Notes: a model not told the origin generated them from the sequence alone. A stretch of 64,000 bases of DNA from Pirellulaceae bacterium (GCA_020852965.1 JADYZV010000094.1:1-64000), one strand, 5' to 3'; positions 36,337 through 45,772 are shown, counted from the first letter of the stretch. Program-made: numbers and translations.

Positions 36337-36978
36337 GTGACCGACTGGGACACGATTTCTTTTGAGTTCAAGAACTATGACGTCGGCGGAAAGGATTTCA
36401 CGCTGACCTACACAGACACGCATGTTAGTTTGAACGACAAGGGGATTGCGTTTAGCGACTTGAGGGCCACGCGATTCGCAGTCTATCCGCCTTTCAAGTC
36501 AAGAGGTTGGACGTTCTGGCTGGAATTGCTCTCGCATTCGAAGGAAAAGATCAAAGTAGAATTCCATTGTGGACGCTTGATGAAGCAAAACTTTGAACAG
36601 AGAATGGCACTCTGGCAGAATATCATGTATGTCAATCGGGAACGTGTCCTACAGCCGATGGTTGTTGCCGCAGTAGACCAAATTCGGAATGGCGGAATCT
36701 ATTCGGTCGGCAGAATTGGAGTACTGAGTGAAGGCGTTAGTCTTAGAGTTCGTCGCCTGCTCCTGTTCAACAGACAGGTTTTCATACCGTGGCAGAATGT
36801 TTTGAAGCGAGAACAAGATGATTGGCTCCACGTTAGTTCAAGCGCCGAGAGATCGGTCGCGGCCTCATGCTCGCCAATGGTGTGGAATGCTGTCGTATTG
36901 CGTAGTCTGCTTGATTACTTGTGGCAGGATGGTCGGCTGGCCGAACTGAAGCCCCCGCTTTCCTCAAAAGGTTCTTGA
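36337..36978 (+). CDS. hypothetical protein
   Basis: 213 residues. A GTG start with AGGAGAG 6 bases before it. No signal peptide or membrane helix. It is rich in beta-like and basic stretches (RVRRLLLFNRQVFIPWQNVL, KSRGWTFWLELLSHSKEKIK) and has no catalytic motif I can name; a PH-like or immunity-protein-like fold is possible. The 3' end (KPPLSSKGS) runs into a remnant of a VOC-family gene in another frame, so the native C-terminus may have been lost at that junction. Confidence 0.5.
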   Translation: MTDWDTISFEFKNYDVGGKDFTLTYTDTHVSLNDKGIAFSDLRATRFAVYPPFKSRGWTFWLELLSHSKEKIKVEFHCGRLMKQNFEQRMALWQNIMYVNRERVLQPMVVAAVDQIRNGGIYSVGRIGVLSEGVSLRVRRLLLFNRQVFIPWQNVLKREQDDWLHVSSSAERSVAASCSPMVWNAVVLRSLLDYLWQDGRLAELKPPLSSKGS

Positions 36979-37105
36979 GACGGGCGAAGAAATTGTCGAT
37001 CACGACCTTGCATTTTCTATTTATTTCTGTGATCCATATGGCCATCGATTAGAACTGACAACCTACGAATACGAACAGACTGCTGGAACGATCAAGGAAA
37101 TGTGA
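36968..37105 (+). pseudogene. C-terminal remnant of a VOC (glyoxalase-fold) protein
   Basis: In the frame ending at TGA 37103-37105, 45 codons read VLETGEEIVDHDLAFSIYFC then DPYGHRLELTTYEYE and a short tail. The DPxGHRLEL motif is the hallmark C-terminal strand of VOC/glyoxalase proteins, including the Glu metal ligand. No start codon or N-terminal part is present; it overlaps the end of the gene at 36337 by 11 bases in a different frame. Clearly a 3' gene fragment. Confidence 0.72.
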
Positions 37106-37168
37106 ATGGAAATGCCCAGATAACTAAACTCACTTTTCGTGAGCTATTCCCTGATGAAGGAGTGCCTC

Positions 37169-37918
37169 GTGCGAATCAAGACGCTAGCCATCCTGCTCGT
37201 CCTATGGGCAGCCAACCTGTGGGCAGATGACACCTCCGACTCGCCAGGGAAAAACCCCTCAATCCGCGTGGCGGCGATTTCGTTTATCCCCCAGAAATTC
37301 GATATTCAGGGGAATGCCAAACGCTTGGAAAGTCTGTTTTGTCAGGCGAAACGCGGTGGCGCGCTCCTGGCTGTCGCTCCCGAGGGTGCGCTCGACGGAT
37401 ATGTAGTCAATGAGATCATCGCCGGTGAGTTTCCATCGGAAAGAATGCACGAAGTTGCCGTAGCCATGGATGCGACGATCGTCGGTGGTTTTAGAGATCT
37501 CGCACGTCAATTGGATATGTGCCTCGTATTCGGGTTGGCCGAGCAGATTGGCGAAGACGTTTTCAACTGTGCTGTCTTCATCGATCGCGATGGGGAGCTA
37601 CGTGGGAAGTATCACAAAATGCAGTTGGCCGAAGGCTATCATCCTTCGTGGTGGTACAACCGTCTTGGTCAAACCAGTCGCGCTTTCGATACATCGCTGG
37701 GGCGCTGCGGAATATTGATTTGCAACGATCGTTGGAATCCGCAATTAGCGCGCATTCCCGCTCTGGACGGTGCCCAGTTTCTGGTAATTCCCGCCTATGG
37801 TTCACGTTCCGAATCCCAGGACACGGCTGGATTGAGTCCTCTTCACGTTCTATTCTCCGATCGCAGCTTGGGCAATCACATGCCTAAACAACGCACAAGC
37901 TCTACAGCAGTTCGATGA
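37169..37918 (+). CDS. carbon-nitrogen hydrolase (nitrilase family), C-terminally truncated
   Basis: About 249 residues from a GTG at 37169 preceded by AAGGAG 6 bases away; the product then starts with a signal peptide (MRIKTLAILLVLWAANLWA). The Glu-Lys-Cys triad is complete: Glu72 in APEGALDGY, Lys150 in KYHKMQL, Cys185 in LICNDRWNP. It would hydrolyse a nitrile or amide outside the cytoplasm. After IPAYGSRSESQD the sequence stops resembling the family and ends about 60 residues early with AGLSPLHVLFSDRSLGNH and a basic tail. Another frame opens at the same point (37836), which points to a deletion junction. Activity of the shortened enzyme is doubtful. Confidence 0.72.
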   Translation: MRIKTLAILLVLWAANLWADDTSDSPGKNPSIRVAAISFIPQKFDIQGNAKRLESLFCQAKRGGALLAVAPEGALDGYVVNEIIAGEFPSERMHEVAVAMDATIVGGFRDLARQLDMCLVFGLAEQIGEDVFNCAVFIDRDGELRGKYHKMQLAEGYHPSWWYNRLGQTSRAFDTSLGRCGILICNDRWNPQLARIPALDGAQFLVIPAYGSRSESQDTAGLSPLHVLFSDRSLGNHMPKQRTSSTAVR

Positions 37919-38039
37919 ATGCATCGCTACTGCCACGGTCCTCGATGCTTGGACATTGACGAGCCCTGCCCGTGTGGTAGATAATAAGATCATGGTGTAT
38001 GTGGGAGGGGCATACGTTTCGTGGCACGCCTTCCGTTGA
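37836..38039 (+). pseudogene. possible 3' remnant of an unknown gene
   Basis: Just where the nitrilase stops looking like its family, the next frame stays open for 67 codons without a start: it reads FYSPIAAWAITCLNNAQALQ, then FDECIATATVLDAWT and VVDNKIMVYVGGAYVSW before the stop at 38037. The composition is protein-like but I do not recognise the family. It fits the idea that a deletion joined the 5' part of the nitrilase gene to the 3' end of another. Confidence 0.35.
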
Positions 38040-38500
38040 TGCAATTCAGCCCGAGCCGACACCCCACTCGCCTGCTGCTGGCTTATAATCAACCGCCAAA
38101 ACCCTTCCGCCTCCGAACATTTCGTACTGTCCATTGCTGGGCTCCTAGTTCGAGGAAACAAATCCTCCAACATAAACTATCCTGCAAGATGCACTTCGCC
38201 GAACGCTCAAGTTGCTCAGGCACAGTCGGTCGGATAGAATCTGCTTTGGCACTCCCGTCGTCCCTACCATCAACAAACCTCCATGAGCGATCTATCCCCC
38301 GCATCCTATTCCGACAGACCCATTGATCGCGATACGTTTCTGACGTCGTTGGTTATCATTGTTGTTCGACTCACCCCTATTTGATCTTGGAACCGCTGAT
38401 GAGCGCTGCATAGGCTGATCGAGTGTGTCACGGATCCCAAACATCCCGCAGTGCAATCGCCGAGAGTGGTCGCAGGTTAAAAGGTTGAAGGTAATTCCGA
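38040..38500. other. intergenic region, no supported gene
   Basis: About 460 bases. A 33-codon open frame starts at ATG 38283 (MSDLSPASYSDRPIDRDTF) and ends at TGA, resembling the beginning of a longer protein, but nothing recognisable follows. Probably more gene debris. The leader of the TPM-domain gene lies at the right end. Confidence 0.4.
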
Positions 38501-39298
38501 ATGAGTAATCGACGCAGTAGCCGAGCGTTTGTTGGTTTTGCCACGATCATTGCCTTTTGTATGATGGCCACATCGTCGGCGCCCGCGATCGAAATTAGCC
38601 TGGAGCCGCCGGGGGAACGCGAATTCATCCGCGACCTCGCTGGCATGCTTGAGCCCAACGCAAAAGAACACATTCGTGAAATCTGCGATAGTCTGCTGAC
38701 AGACAAGGCAACTCCGATCATTGTCATCACGATCGAATCTATGGCCCAATATGGCGGTGAGGGCATGCGTATCGAGACCTTCGCAACTTTACTTTTCGAT
38801 CAGTGGGGAATCGGGCACGCAACTTTGGGAGGCCAGGATTGGAATACGGGTATCCTATTGCTGGTTTCCAGGGACGATCGAAAAGCGAGGATTGAGCTAG
38901 GAGGCGGATGGGGACGACGTGAGGATGCCCTCTGTCGGCAGATCATGGATGAGCACATCATTCCCGAGTTTAAACAAGGCCGATTTTCTGAGGGAATCGT
39001 GGCTGGCGTCGAGGCGCTGGACAAGATGGGCCGAAAGCTAGAATTGCCGACGCGACCACGCCCTTGGTGGCATTATGCGCTGATAGCCGCTTCTATCGGA
39101 CTGGCTGTCTTTACGATCGTGTCTCTTGTGCGCAATGGTTCCAGCGGCTGGGCTTGGGTTTTTTGGGGAGTCGTATTTGCAATACTGGGCACGATCCTCT
39201 ATCAGGTGCTGACCAGTCGCGGCAGCAGTGGTTCGTTTGGCGGAGGTTCATTTGGCGGAGGTTCTTCCGGTGGCGGTGGTGCAACGGGATCTTGGTGA
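38501..39298 (+). CDS. TPM-domain membrane protein (YgcG family)
   Basis: 265 residues. Signal or anchor helix at 12-30; TPM domain at about 40-180 (FIRDLAGMLEPNAKEHIREI, GNDRGILLLVSRDDRKARIE-type with the GGGWG turn). Two membrane helices follow at about 190-240, then a glycine/serine-rich end (GSFGGGSFGGGSSGGG). TPM domains were named for phosphatase activity in plants; in bacteria they often sit with LemA, which is absent here. AAGG lies 9 bases before the ATG. It is paired with the next gene, 12 bases away, also a TPM-like protein. Confidence 0.88.
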   Translation: MSNRRSSRAFVGFATIIAFCMMATSSAPAIEISLEPPGEREFIRDLAGMLEPNAKEHIREICDSLLTDKATPIIVITIESMAQYGGEGMRIETFATLLFDQWGIGHATLGGQDWNTGILLLVSRDDRKARIELGGGWGRREDALCRQIMDEHIIPEFKQGRFSEGIVAGVEALDKMGRKLELPTRPRPWWHYALIAASIGLAVFTIVSLVRNGSSGWAWVFWGVVFAILGTILYQVLTSRGSSGSFGGGSFGGGSSGGGGATGSW

Positions 39299-39310
39299 GG
39301 ATAGGCGAAT

Positions 39311-39988
39311 ATGAAGAGAGCATCTGACCTCATAAACGAGGAACAGCGCAAACAGGTCGAAAGAGCGGTTGTGGAAGCCGAGGCCAAGACATCGTGTGAA
39401 ATCGTGCCGGTCGTGGCCACCGAGTCTGGACGGTACGATCGGCCGGAGGACATGATCGGCCTTTGGTTGGCGATTCTTGCAGCGCTCACTATTTGGCTAG
39501 TCCTCCCGCGGCAATTAGGCGAAACAGGTAGTTGGGACAGCTTACCCATTTACGTCGGTTTGTTGACGATGGTTGCCGGTATCGTGGTGGCATTTATCGC
39601 GGGTGCTTCCATAGGAAGTCGGATCGGGTGGCTCCGACGGTTGTTTACTCCACGCAAACAGATGCAGGAGGAAGTTTCCGCGCGAGCGCGCGAGACGTTC
39701 TTTGACAAACGCGTTCATCACACCAGTGGTTCAGCCGGGATGCTAATCTATGTTTCTTTATTCGAACGCATTGCCGTCGTCCTTGGAGACCAAGCGATTC
39801 TGGACAAACTGGGGCAGACGTTCCTCGATCAACTATGCCGACAACTCACTGAAGGACTTCGTCAAAATGAATCCAGTGACGCGATTTGCAACGCAATTGC
39901 GGAGGCTGGAAAACAACTTGCCGGTCCTTTTCCTCGCGTCGCAGGAGATGTCAACGAATTGCACGACGCCCTAGTTCTGATCGATTAA
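39311..39988 (+). CDS. second TPM-domain membrane protein
   Basis: 225 residues. The N-terminal part of the TPM-like fold (LINEEQRKQVERAVVEAEAK, TSCEIVPVVATESGRYD) is followed by two membrane helices (about 50-66 and 80-100). The rest of the fold then resumes (RARETFFDKRVHHTSGSAGM, LIYVSLFERIAVVLGD, ending in VNELHDAL). Inserting the helices inside the domain is typical of the second protein in LemA/TPM operons. The two TPM proteins probably work together at the inner membrane; the substrate is unknown. It overlaps the convergent scpB gene by 4 bases. Confidence 0.87.
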   Translation: MKRASDLINEEQRKQVERAVVEAEAKTSCEIVPVVATESGRYDRPEDMIGLWLAILAALTIWLVLPRQLGETGSWDSLPIYVGLLTMVAGIVVAFIAGASIGSRIGWLRRLFTPRKQMQEEVSARARETFFDKRVHHTSGSAGMLIYVSLFERIAVVLGDQAILDKLGQTFLDQLCRQLTEGLRQNESSDAICNAIAEAGKQLAGPFPRVAGDVNELHDALVLID

Positions 39989-40905
39989 TCGATATCTTCA
40001 GTCTGTGGCAAATCGTCGAGCGATTCGATGCCAGCTAGGTCGAGTAGCCGCTGAGTTGGGTAGTAACGCTGCACAGTTTTTTTGTCGGCTGGCGTTTTGA
40101 CGGCTGGCTTTTTGTCGGCTGGTATTTTGACGGCTGGCATTTTGTCACCGGGAGAATTCTCAGCGGTCTCGCGACACATCTCGACCAGTTGCCGGCGAAT
40201 CAATTGCGACAGCAGACTGCCGCTGGGTTGACCACGCTGTTGTTCGAGTTCTTCGCGCGAAATACCAGGCTGATAGGAGATCAGCGCCAAGCAGTCGATG
40301 GCGGCTTGATTGAGTTTAACTTGCCGCACGCGTCCGTAGAAGCGATTGCGGATAGAGCTCAAATCATCAGCGAGTTGCAGGCGAAAGCCCGCTCCGCTCG
40401 CGACAATGCGCGTTGCGCGGTTGGTTGCTGCGTAGATTTCGTTGAGTTGATCGATCGACTCGACCACTTCGCTTTCCTGGACACCGCGCATCAAGTCGGC
40501 GATCTCAGCGGCCGTGATGGGGCTACCATCTGAGCGGCCAACAAACAGAATGGCTTCCAGAATCGATTGGGGTGTAAGTGGACAGCCCGCGATGTCTTCC
40601 TGGTCGGCTTCTTCCGGATCGATCCGATCGAATGGATGGAGCACGTCCCCAGATTGGAGCTCGCTAGCGAGACCAGCGATTCCGTCCGCTCCGCCCACAG
40701 TTGCAGCCTCTACTGCGCTTGGCACGACATCCGTCGCTTGGCCGACCGCGCGTCGATAGGATTGACTGAGCTCCTCCAGCGAGACGCCCTCTTCGTCAAT
40801 CGAGGACTCCATTTCCTCTGCCGAAGCCGGGGTGGACGGGACCGGACTTAGGCGTGGAGGTTTGGGATGGCTTGAAGAAGGCCTATGTCGTTTGGAATCG
40901 TCCAT
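39985..40905 (-). CDS. scpB: segregation and condensation protein B
   Basis: 306 residues. Binds ScpA and SMC to condense and separate the chromosome. The two winged-helix domains occupy about 110-245 (SILEAILFVGRSDGSPITAA, RLQLADDLSSIRNRFYGRVR, LALISYQPGISREELEQQRG). An acidic, serine-rich N-terminal tail of about 100 residues is longer than usual. The C-terminal tail has a near-exact repeat (KMPAVKIPADKKPAVKTPAD), matching a tandem duplication of about 30 bases at 40078-40143. Last gene of the rho-ribH-mscL-nusB-scpB group; it starts inside the end of nusB (23-base overlap). Confidence 0.9.
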   Translation of the reverse strand: MDDSKRHRPSSSHPKPPRLSPVPSTPASAEEMESSIDEEGVSLEELSQSYRRAVGQATDVVPSAVEAATVGGADGIAGLASELQSGDVLHPFDRIDPEEADQEDIAGCPLTPQSILEAILFVGRSDGSPITAAEIADLMRGVQESEVVESIDQLNEIYAATNRATRIVASGAGFRLQLADDLSSIRNRFYGRVRQVKLNQAAIDCLALISYQPGISREELEQQRGQPSGSLLSQLIRRQLVEMCRETAENSPGDKMPAVKIPADKKPAVKTPADKKTVQRYYPTQRLLDLAGIESLDDLPQTEDID

Positions 40906-41464
40906 AGTTCACTTTCGGAGGAGACGCATCGCTCCGAGCGGGCTGATGGATATCAGGCGAACTGCTCGCCGGCTCTGCGGTCGCTTGATTGCCCGTCGTC
41001 AGATTGCCAGTGGCTTCCGCGGTGGCGGAATCTTGCGGCGGATCACCGTCTACCGAGGAAGCAGCGGTTTGATGTAGAACGCGATCCAGGATGCCATTGA
41101 CGAACTGTCCCGACTGGCGATCACCATAGCGCTTGGCCAGTTCGACCGCTTCATTGATCACCACGCGCCCGGGCGTGTCGGTCATCAATATCTCATAAGC
41201 CCCCAGACGCAAAACATTGCGATCGATGGCCGCCATGCGCCGCAAGGACCAGTTGGCTGCTTTCGAGCTGAGCGCTTTATCGAGCTCCTTGCGGTTAGCA
41301 ACCACATTGTGAAATAGTTTGCGTGCAAACTCGACCAGCGGCCGGTTGCCATGCAAACGCTTGGTTAAGAATTGATCCGCCACCTTTGCATTTTGCTCCG
41401 GATGCAGATCTTCTTCGTAGAGCAGTTGCAATACAATTTCACGAGCGCGTCGGCGGGTTGTCAT
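40883..41464 (-). CDS. nusB: transcription antitermination factor NusB
   Basis: About 193 residues from MTTRRRAREIVLQLLYEED at 41464; a longer frame upstream is not supported. NusB pairs with NusE (S10) at boxA in rRNA operons. The helical core ends near residue 130 (VINEAVELAKRYGDRQSGQF, VNGILDRVL). About 60 further residues are low-complexity (rich in A, S, T, P, D), an extension not usual in NusB. The gene lies between mscL and scpB in the same direction and close to ribH, the classical ribH-nusB neighbourhood. Confidence 0.93.
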   Translation of the reverse strand: MTTRRRAREIVLQLLYEEDLHPEQNAKVADQFLTKRLHGNRPLVEFARKLFHNVVANRKELDKALSSKAANWSLRRMAAIDRNVLRLGAYEILMTDTPGRVVINEAVELAKRYGDRQSGQFVNGILDRVLHQTAASSVDGDPPQDSATAEATGNLTTGNQATAEPASSSPDIHQPARSDASPPKVNYGRFQTT

Positions 41465-41613
41465 TGGCGAGCAAATGGTAAGTGGCAAGTTGTCGAACAG
41501 GTAACGAGCGTCCCAAGACAACTTAGGTTGCGTTTAGGAAGGGTCGTTGGTTAACACTCGCTCAATGGTAACCATAGAGCGGCGTGTTGTCATGCCAAAA
41601 TAGCGTTATTTTA

Positions 41614-42084
41614 TTAATTGCGTTTGAGTGAATCGCGGATTTCACGAAGCAACAAGACTTCTTCGCTGGGCAAAGCCGGAGCGGTTGATTCCTTCTTCTC
41701 AAAGCGTGCCTTTGCCGTATTAATGGCTTTGATCACGACAAAGATGGCAACGGCGACGATCAGAAAATCGACGATGGTTTGCAAGAACGGTCCGTAGTTC
41801 AAGATCGCATAGTCGGTAGGCACAAGTTTGACCGACCCGTCGGCCTCAGTCACCATCTTTCCTGCCGCGTCCATCACCGGTGCATCCGTCTTGACCTTCA
41901 GCGCGAGGTCGTTGAAATTCACACCATACTTGGCAGTCAACAGATTGAGCGGGGGCATCACAATGTTGGCCACAAACGAGCTGACGATCTTCCCGAATGC
42001 GGCTCCAATCACGACGGCTACGGCCAAATCGATCACGTTACCGCGCATGGCAAATTCACGGAACTCTTTTATTAAACTCATCAT
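41614..42084 (-). CDS. mscL: large-conductance mechanosensitive channel
   Basis: 156 residues. Opens under membrane stretch to release solutes during osmotic downshock. The N-terminal helix and first membrane segment show the signature [20 protein letters not shown] and [12 protein letters not shown]; the second segment is [20 protein letters not shown], followed by a cytosolic helix with [14 protein letters not shown]. The periplasmic loop is somewhat long. It sits between ribH and nusB, an unusual neighbour for those genes. Confidence 0.96.
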   Translation of the reverse strand: MMSLIKEFREFAMRGNVIDLAVAVVIGAAFGKIVSSFVANIVMPPLNLLTAKYGVNFNDLALKVKTDAPVMDAAGKMVTEADGSVKLVPTDYAILNYGPFLQTIVDFLIVAVAIFVVIKAINTAKARFEKKESTAPALPSEEVLLLREIRDSLKRN

Positions 42085-42260
42085 TGTCCTCCAGAAAAGT
42101 CTTTAAAGATCGAAAAAACGGTGCGGATGGGTAGCGGGGAGATAGGATACCGCAGCTAGCCACCCAAGCTGAATCACCAGCGAGCAAGTCTGCAGGATTC
42201 CAAGCAATTGCGTGTGGTACAACGATCGAAGCAATCTCGTAGTGCCTACAGTCAAGAGTT

Positions 42261-42683
42261 TTACAGCATGGCCAAAACGGCTTCGGCCGTCTCGCAACCT
42301 TTGTTGCCCACGTTGCCACCGGCGCGATGAATGGCCTGTTCGAGCGTATTGCAAGTCAGCAAGCCGAAACCAACCGGCTTCCCTGAGGCGAGCATCAGAT
42401 CCATTAGCGCGCTGCTGACGGCGCGGTTGATATGTTGATCATGCGTGGTCTCACCGCGAATGACCGCTCCCAGCACGACGACTCCGAGGACCTCGTCGCG
42501 GTCCAATAGTCGCTGTGCGGCCAACGGCAGTTCCCACGCGCCGGGAACCTTCAGCGTCTCGACTTTTTCGCCATTCCAGCCGGCTGACTGCAGCGATTCC
42601 AAGCTTCCTTCAAGCAATCTCTGGGTGATGTTGGAATTGTACGTCGAGACGACGATACCGATTTTCGATAGCGTTTCACCCAT
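42261..42683 (-). CDS. ribH: 6,7-dimethyl-8-ribityllumazine synthase
   Basis: 140 residues. Penultimate step of riboflavin synthesis; forms icosahedral or pentameric shells. Seen: IVVSTYNSNITQRLLEGSLE, the substrate loop PGAWELPLAAQRL, and GVVVLGAVIRGETTHDQHI with the catalytic His. It starts 2 bases after the rho stop, so it is coupled to rho. Other riboflavin genes are not in the window. Confidence 0.97.
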   Translation of the reverse strand: MGETLSKIGIVVSTYNSNITQRLLEGSLESLQSAGWNGEKVETLKVPGAWELPLAAQRLLDRDEVLGVVVLGAVIRGETTHDQHINRAVSSALMDLMLASGKPVGFGLLTCNTLEQAIHRAGGNVGNKGCETAEAVLAML

Positions 42684-42685
42684 GG

Positions 42686-44203
42686 TTATTGAGGCCTCAG
42701 ACTCATCAGGAATTCGGCGTTGGTCTTCTTCTTCTGCAGTTGCTCGACCAGCTTTTCCATCGCGTCGGGTGCGCTGAGCTCGCCCAACACGCGTCGCAAA
42801 GCGGTCACGCGTTTGTGCTCTTCTGCATCCATCAGCACCTCTTCACGTCGAGTGCCACTCTTATTGAGATCAATCGCAGGCCAAATGCGGCGATCGACCA
42901 AGCTGCGATCGAGCACGATCTCCATATTTCCGGTCCCTTTGAACTCTTCAAAGATGATATCGTCCATGCGGCTACCGGTATCGACCAGCGCGGTGGCGAT
43001 AATCGTTAGCGAGCCCCCTTCTTCGACCTTGCGCGCCGATCCGAAAAATGCCTTGGGCTTCTGCAACGCGTTGGCGTCCAATCCACCCGTCAACAATTTA
43101 CCACTCTGCGGGCATTCGCTATTCCAAGCTCGTGCAAAGCGGGTAATGCTGTCGAGGAAAATCACGACGTCGACTCCATATTCGACCATTCGCTTAGCTT
43201 TTTCCAACACCATTTGAGCGACTTGAATGTGCCGCGAAGCGGGTTCGTCGAAAGTGCTGCTAACCACTTCACAGTTGGGGCCGCGCACCTCGCGCTCCAT
43301 ATCGGTCACTTCTTCAGGGCGCTCGTCGATGAGCAACATCATCACGTAGGCGTTGGGGTAGTTCTTCAAGACGGAGCGGGCCATCTTTTGCATTAAAATC
43401 GTCTTGCCCGCGCGAGGAGGACTGACGATCAAGCCTCGTTGTCCAAATCCCAGGGGAACGAACATGTCGATCACGCGAGTCTCGATGGTTTCGGGATCGG
43501 TCTCGAGCACAATGCGTTGGTCGGGATGTAGCGCGGTCAAATCTTCAAAGTTAACTTTGCGATGTCGCAAGTCGGGGTCGTGAAAATTGATCGCTTCGAC
43601 GCGTAGCAAAGCGAAGTAGCGTTCGTTCTCCTTGGGAGGACGAATTTGTCCTGCGACGGTCGAGCCGGTTTCTAGGCCAAAGCGACGAATCTGGCTAGGA
43701 GACACGTAGATGTCGTCGGGGCAAGAAATATAGTGGTGGCGAAAACTGCGAAGAAAGCCAAACCCGTCGGGGAGGATTTCGAGCGTCCCTTCACCGAACA
43801 TCAGCCCATTGTTCTTGAGTCGAGCTTTGAGGATTTGAAACACCAATTCGCGTTTACTCAAGCCGGTAGAGTCGACTTGAGCCTCTTCCGCGACCCCGCG
43901 CAGCTCGCTCTCCTCCATGGCTTGCAGCTCAGCAAACGTCGTCCCCTGCTCGCTGGAGGTACGCGTCGAGTCCTGCGTGCCGAGCTCGCTTGCGCGACTC
44001 ACGCTGCCAGCGGGCGCAGTGCCTCCTGCTTGTCGCGCCTCGATGGCGATCTCCTCCGCCAGCGACATCGGTTCGCGATCGGAATCAAGCTCGCGGATGC
44101 GCTGCTCCACTTCAGGATTGGCATCTGGCGCGCGGGCGCGCCCCAAGGGAGGACGACGATCTTGTCGATCGCCACGCCAGCGCCGTGGACGTTGACCATT
44201 CAT
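42686..44203 (-). CDS. rho: transcription termination factor Rho
   Basis: About 505 residues from MNGQRPRRW at 44203; upstream in-frame codons give an unlikely leader. A hexameric RNA helicase that ends transcription. An Arg/Asp-rich N-terminal insertion of about 100 residues precedes the SAP-like helices ([18 protein letters not shown]), the cold-shock RNA-binding domain ([15 protein letters not shown]) and the ATPase with Walker A PPRAGKT and Walker [16 protein letters not shown], then the Q-loop [19 protein letters not shown]. Such N-terminal additions are common in high-GC and deep-branching bacteria. First gene of the group ending in scpB. Confidence 0.97.
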   Translation of the reverse strand: MNGQRPRRWRGDRQDRRPPLGRARAPDANPEVEQRIRELDSDREPMSLAEEIAIEARQAGGTAPAGSVSRASELGTQDSTRTSSEQGTTFAELQAMEESELRGVAEEAQVDSTGLSKRELVFQILKARLKNNGLMFGEGTLEILPDGFGFLRSFRHHYISCPDDIYVSPSQIRRFGLETGSTVAGQIRPPKENERYFALLRVEAINFHDPDLRHRKVNFEDLTALHPDQRIVLETDPETIETRVIDMFVPLGFGQRGLIVSPPRAGKTILMQKMARSVLKNYPNAYVMMLLIDERPEEVTDMEREVRGPNCEVVSSTFDEPASRHIQVAQMVLEKAKRMVEYGVDVVIFLDSITRFARAWNSECPQSGKLLTGGLDANALQKPKAFFGSARKVEEGGSLTIIATALVDTGSRMDDIIFEEFKGTGNMEIVLDRSLVDRRIWPAIDLNKSGTRREEVLMDAEEHKRVTALRRVLGELSAPDAMEKLVEQLQKKKTNAEFLMSLRPQ

Positions 44204-44807
44204 GCTAACAATACTCCGGATGGAAAAGGCCGAATGTGGATCAATTCGGGAACTAGGTAGGACGGCTGACGAGGGGGTCCAGGGGCTCGTGGTGTTTTCG
44301 TGGCCTACGCCCATTGGCTCCGTGGAGGCGGACCCAAACACCTGGCACTTTACACCCCAAATGGGCGTTATGCGCGCGGTTCGTTGGGGATGAGCGGTAA
44401 GCGAAGACCAAACAGTGGGGATGTGTGAAAAGTAGGCGAGCAGCTAACCAGCCGCTTCATATTTAACTAAGTATAGTAGGCGCGGAATCGATTTGGGAAT
44501 AGCAATCGATTCGAAACATGTTTTGTTGAGAAATGAAGTAAAGCTTCAAGGCACTCAATGGGCAGCTAACAGCCTGCAGACAACCACTTAAAGGAAGTTG
44601 TCAACCCATAGCCTCGCCCATTACCCGTCACCAAATGAATGGAATTATTGTTGCTCCGTAGGTCGAACACTCTTTTGAGCCCACCTTGGAATGCTCCCAC
44701 GGCAGAGTTTGCCGCGTGCCTACCCCTGTTAACCGACGGGCGATCGGCTTAAATTGGGAGTCTCACAAGTCTTGCAAGATCCGATTCTAAATTTGAGGAG
44801 CATAACC
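44204..44807. other. divergent intergenic region upstream of rho
   Basis: About 600 bases between rho and the parvulin gene, holding both promoters. No gene, repeat family or clear promoter box is seen. rho leaders are often autoregulated by Rho itself; nothing diagnostic of that is visible. Confidence 0.5.
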
Positions 44808-45089
44808 ATGGCACGAGCCAGCGCACGACACATTTTGGTCGATAGCGAAGCCCGCTGTGAAGAACTGAAAAAGCAGATCGAAGCTGGGACCGATTTTGCC
44901 GATGTAGCCAAAGCCCACTCGACCTGCCCATCGGGAAAAAGTGGCGGCGACCTGGGCGAATTCGGACGAGGACAAATGGTCAAGGAGTTCGACGAAGTCG
45001 TTTTCAATGGCGACCTGAACACCGTCCATGGGCCCGTCAAAACTCAGTTCGGTTATCACCTGCTGGAAGTCACCAGCCGCAGCGAATAA
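44808..45089 (+). CDS. parvulin-type peptidyl-prolyl isomerase
   Basis: 93 residues, a stand-alone parvulin domain like PpiC. Seen: ARHILVDSEARCEELKKQIE, DFADVAKAHSTCPSGKSGGD and LGEFGRGQMVKEFDEVVF, then VKTQFGYHLLEV. No signal peptide, so cytosolic. It isomerises X-Pro bonds during folding. GAGGAG lies 7 bases before the ATG at 44808, which sets the start. It precedes the redoxin gene by 48 bases on the same strand. Confidence 0.95.
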   Translation: MARASARHILVDSEARCEELKKQIEAGTDFADVAKAHSTCPSGKSGGDLGEFGRGQMVKEFDEVVFNGDLNTVHGPVKTQFGYHLLEVTSRSE

Positions 45090-45137
45090 CGCAACTTCCG
45101 CAACGCGTATACGAATAACTACGAAGGAGATGCAGCG

Positions 45138-45731
45138 ATGGTTCGAACCGCCAGCACCATGCTTCCGTTGGGGACAGAAGCCCCCAACTTTTCGCTCCCT
45201 GATACCGACGGCAAATCGATTTCGCGTGACGACTTTCGCGGGCAGCGCGGCTTGCTCGTCGTCTTCATGTGCAACCACTGCCCCTACGTCAAACACGTCG
45301 CCCCAGAGCTCGCCCGATTGGCAGACGAGTACCAGGCCAAAGATGTTGCCGTGGTCGGTATCAGCAGCAACGACATCGTGGCTCAACCCGACGATTCCCC
45401 CGAGATGATGAAGCAGGAAGCAGCCACACAAGGCTACCACTTCCCCTATTTGTACGACGCCACACAAGCGGTTGCCAAAAGCTACAAAGCTGCCTGTACA
45501 CCCGATTTTTACTTGTTCGATGCCGACTTCAAACTGGTCTATCGCGGGCAAATGGATGGCACACGGCCCAATCAAGGTGCCCAGCCCGATGGTGCCGATC
45601 TGCGCGCTGCCCTGGAGGCCCTACTAGCCAGGCGACCGATTCCCGAACCGCACAAGCCGAGTATCGGATGCAACATCAAGTGGAAGAGCGGTGCCGAGCC
45701 CGAGTACTTCAACCCAGCCGGAACTGCCTAA
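45138..45731 (+). CDS. thioredoxin-fold redoxin (AhpC/TSA-like)
   Basis: 197 residues. PNFSLPDTDGKSISRDDFRG opens an AhpC/TSA-type thioredoxin fold; the active-site region is VVFMCNHCPYVKHV, with two Cys in a CxxC arrangement (CNHC), then VGISSNDIVAQPDDSPEMM. A third Cys-bearing part follows (YKAACTPDFYLFDADFKLVY). Proteins of this type reduce thiols or peroxides; the CNHCPYVKH motif is typical of a cytosolic planctomycete/proteobacterial subgroup with unknown partner. AAGGAG lies 8 bases before the ATG. Confidence 0.92.
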   Translation: MVRTASTMLPLGTEAPNFSLPDTDGKSISRDDFRGQRGLLVVFMCNHCPYVKHVAPELARLADEYQAKDVAVVGISSNDIVAQPDDSPEMMKQEAATQGYHFPYLYDATQAVAKSYKAACTPDFYLFDADFKLVYRGQMDGTRPNQGAQPDGADLRAALEALLARRPIPEPHKPSIGCNIKWKSGAEPEYFNPAGTA

Positions 45732-45772
45732 TCGAGCAGCCAAAACATCGTGGGCCCACGCCAGCTTGACTA

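Noticed and set aside
38501-39988. LemA-TPM operon
   Set aside because: Both TPM proteins are present, but no LemA is found upstream or downstream.
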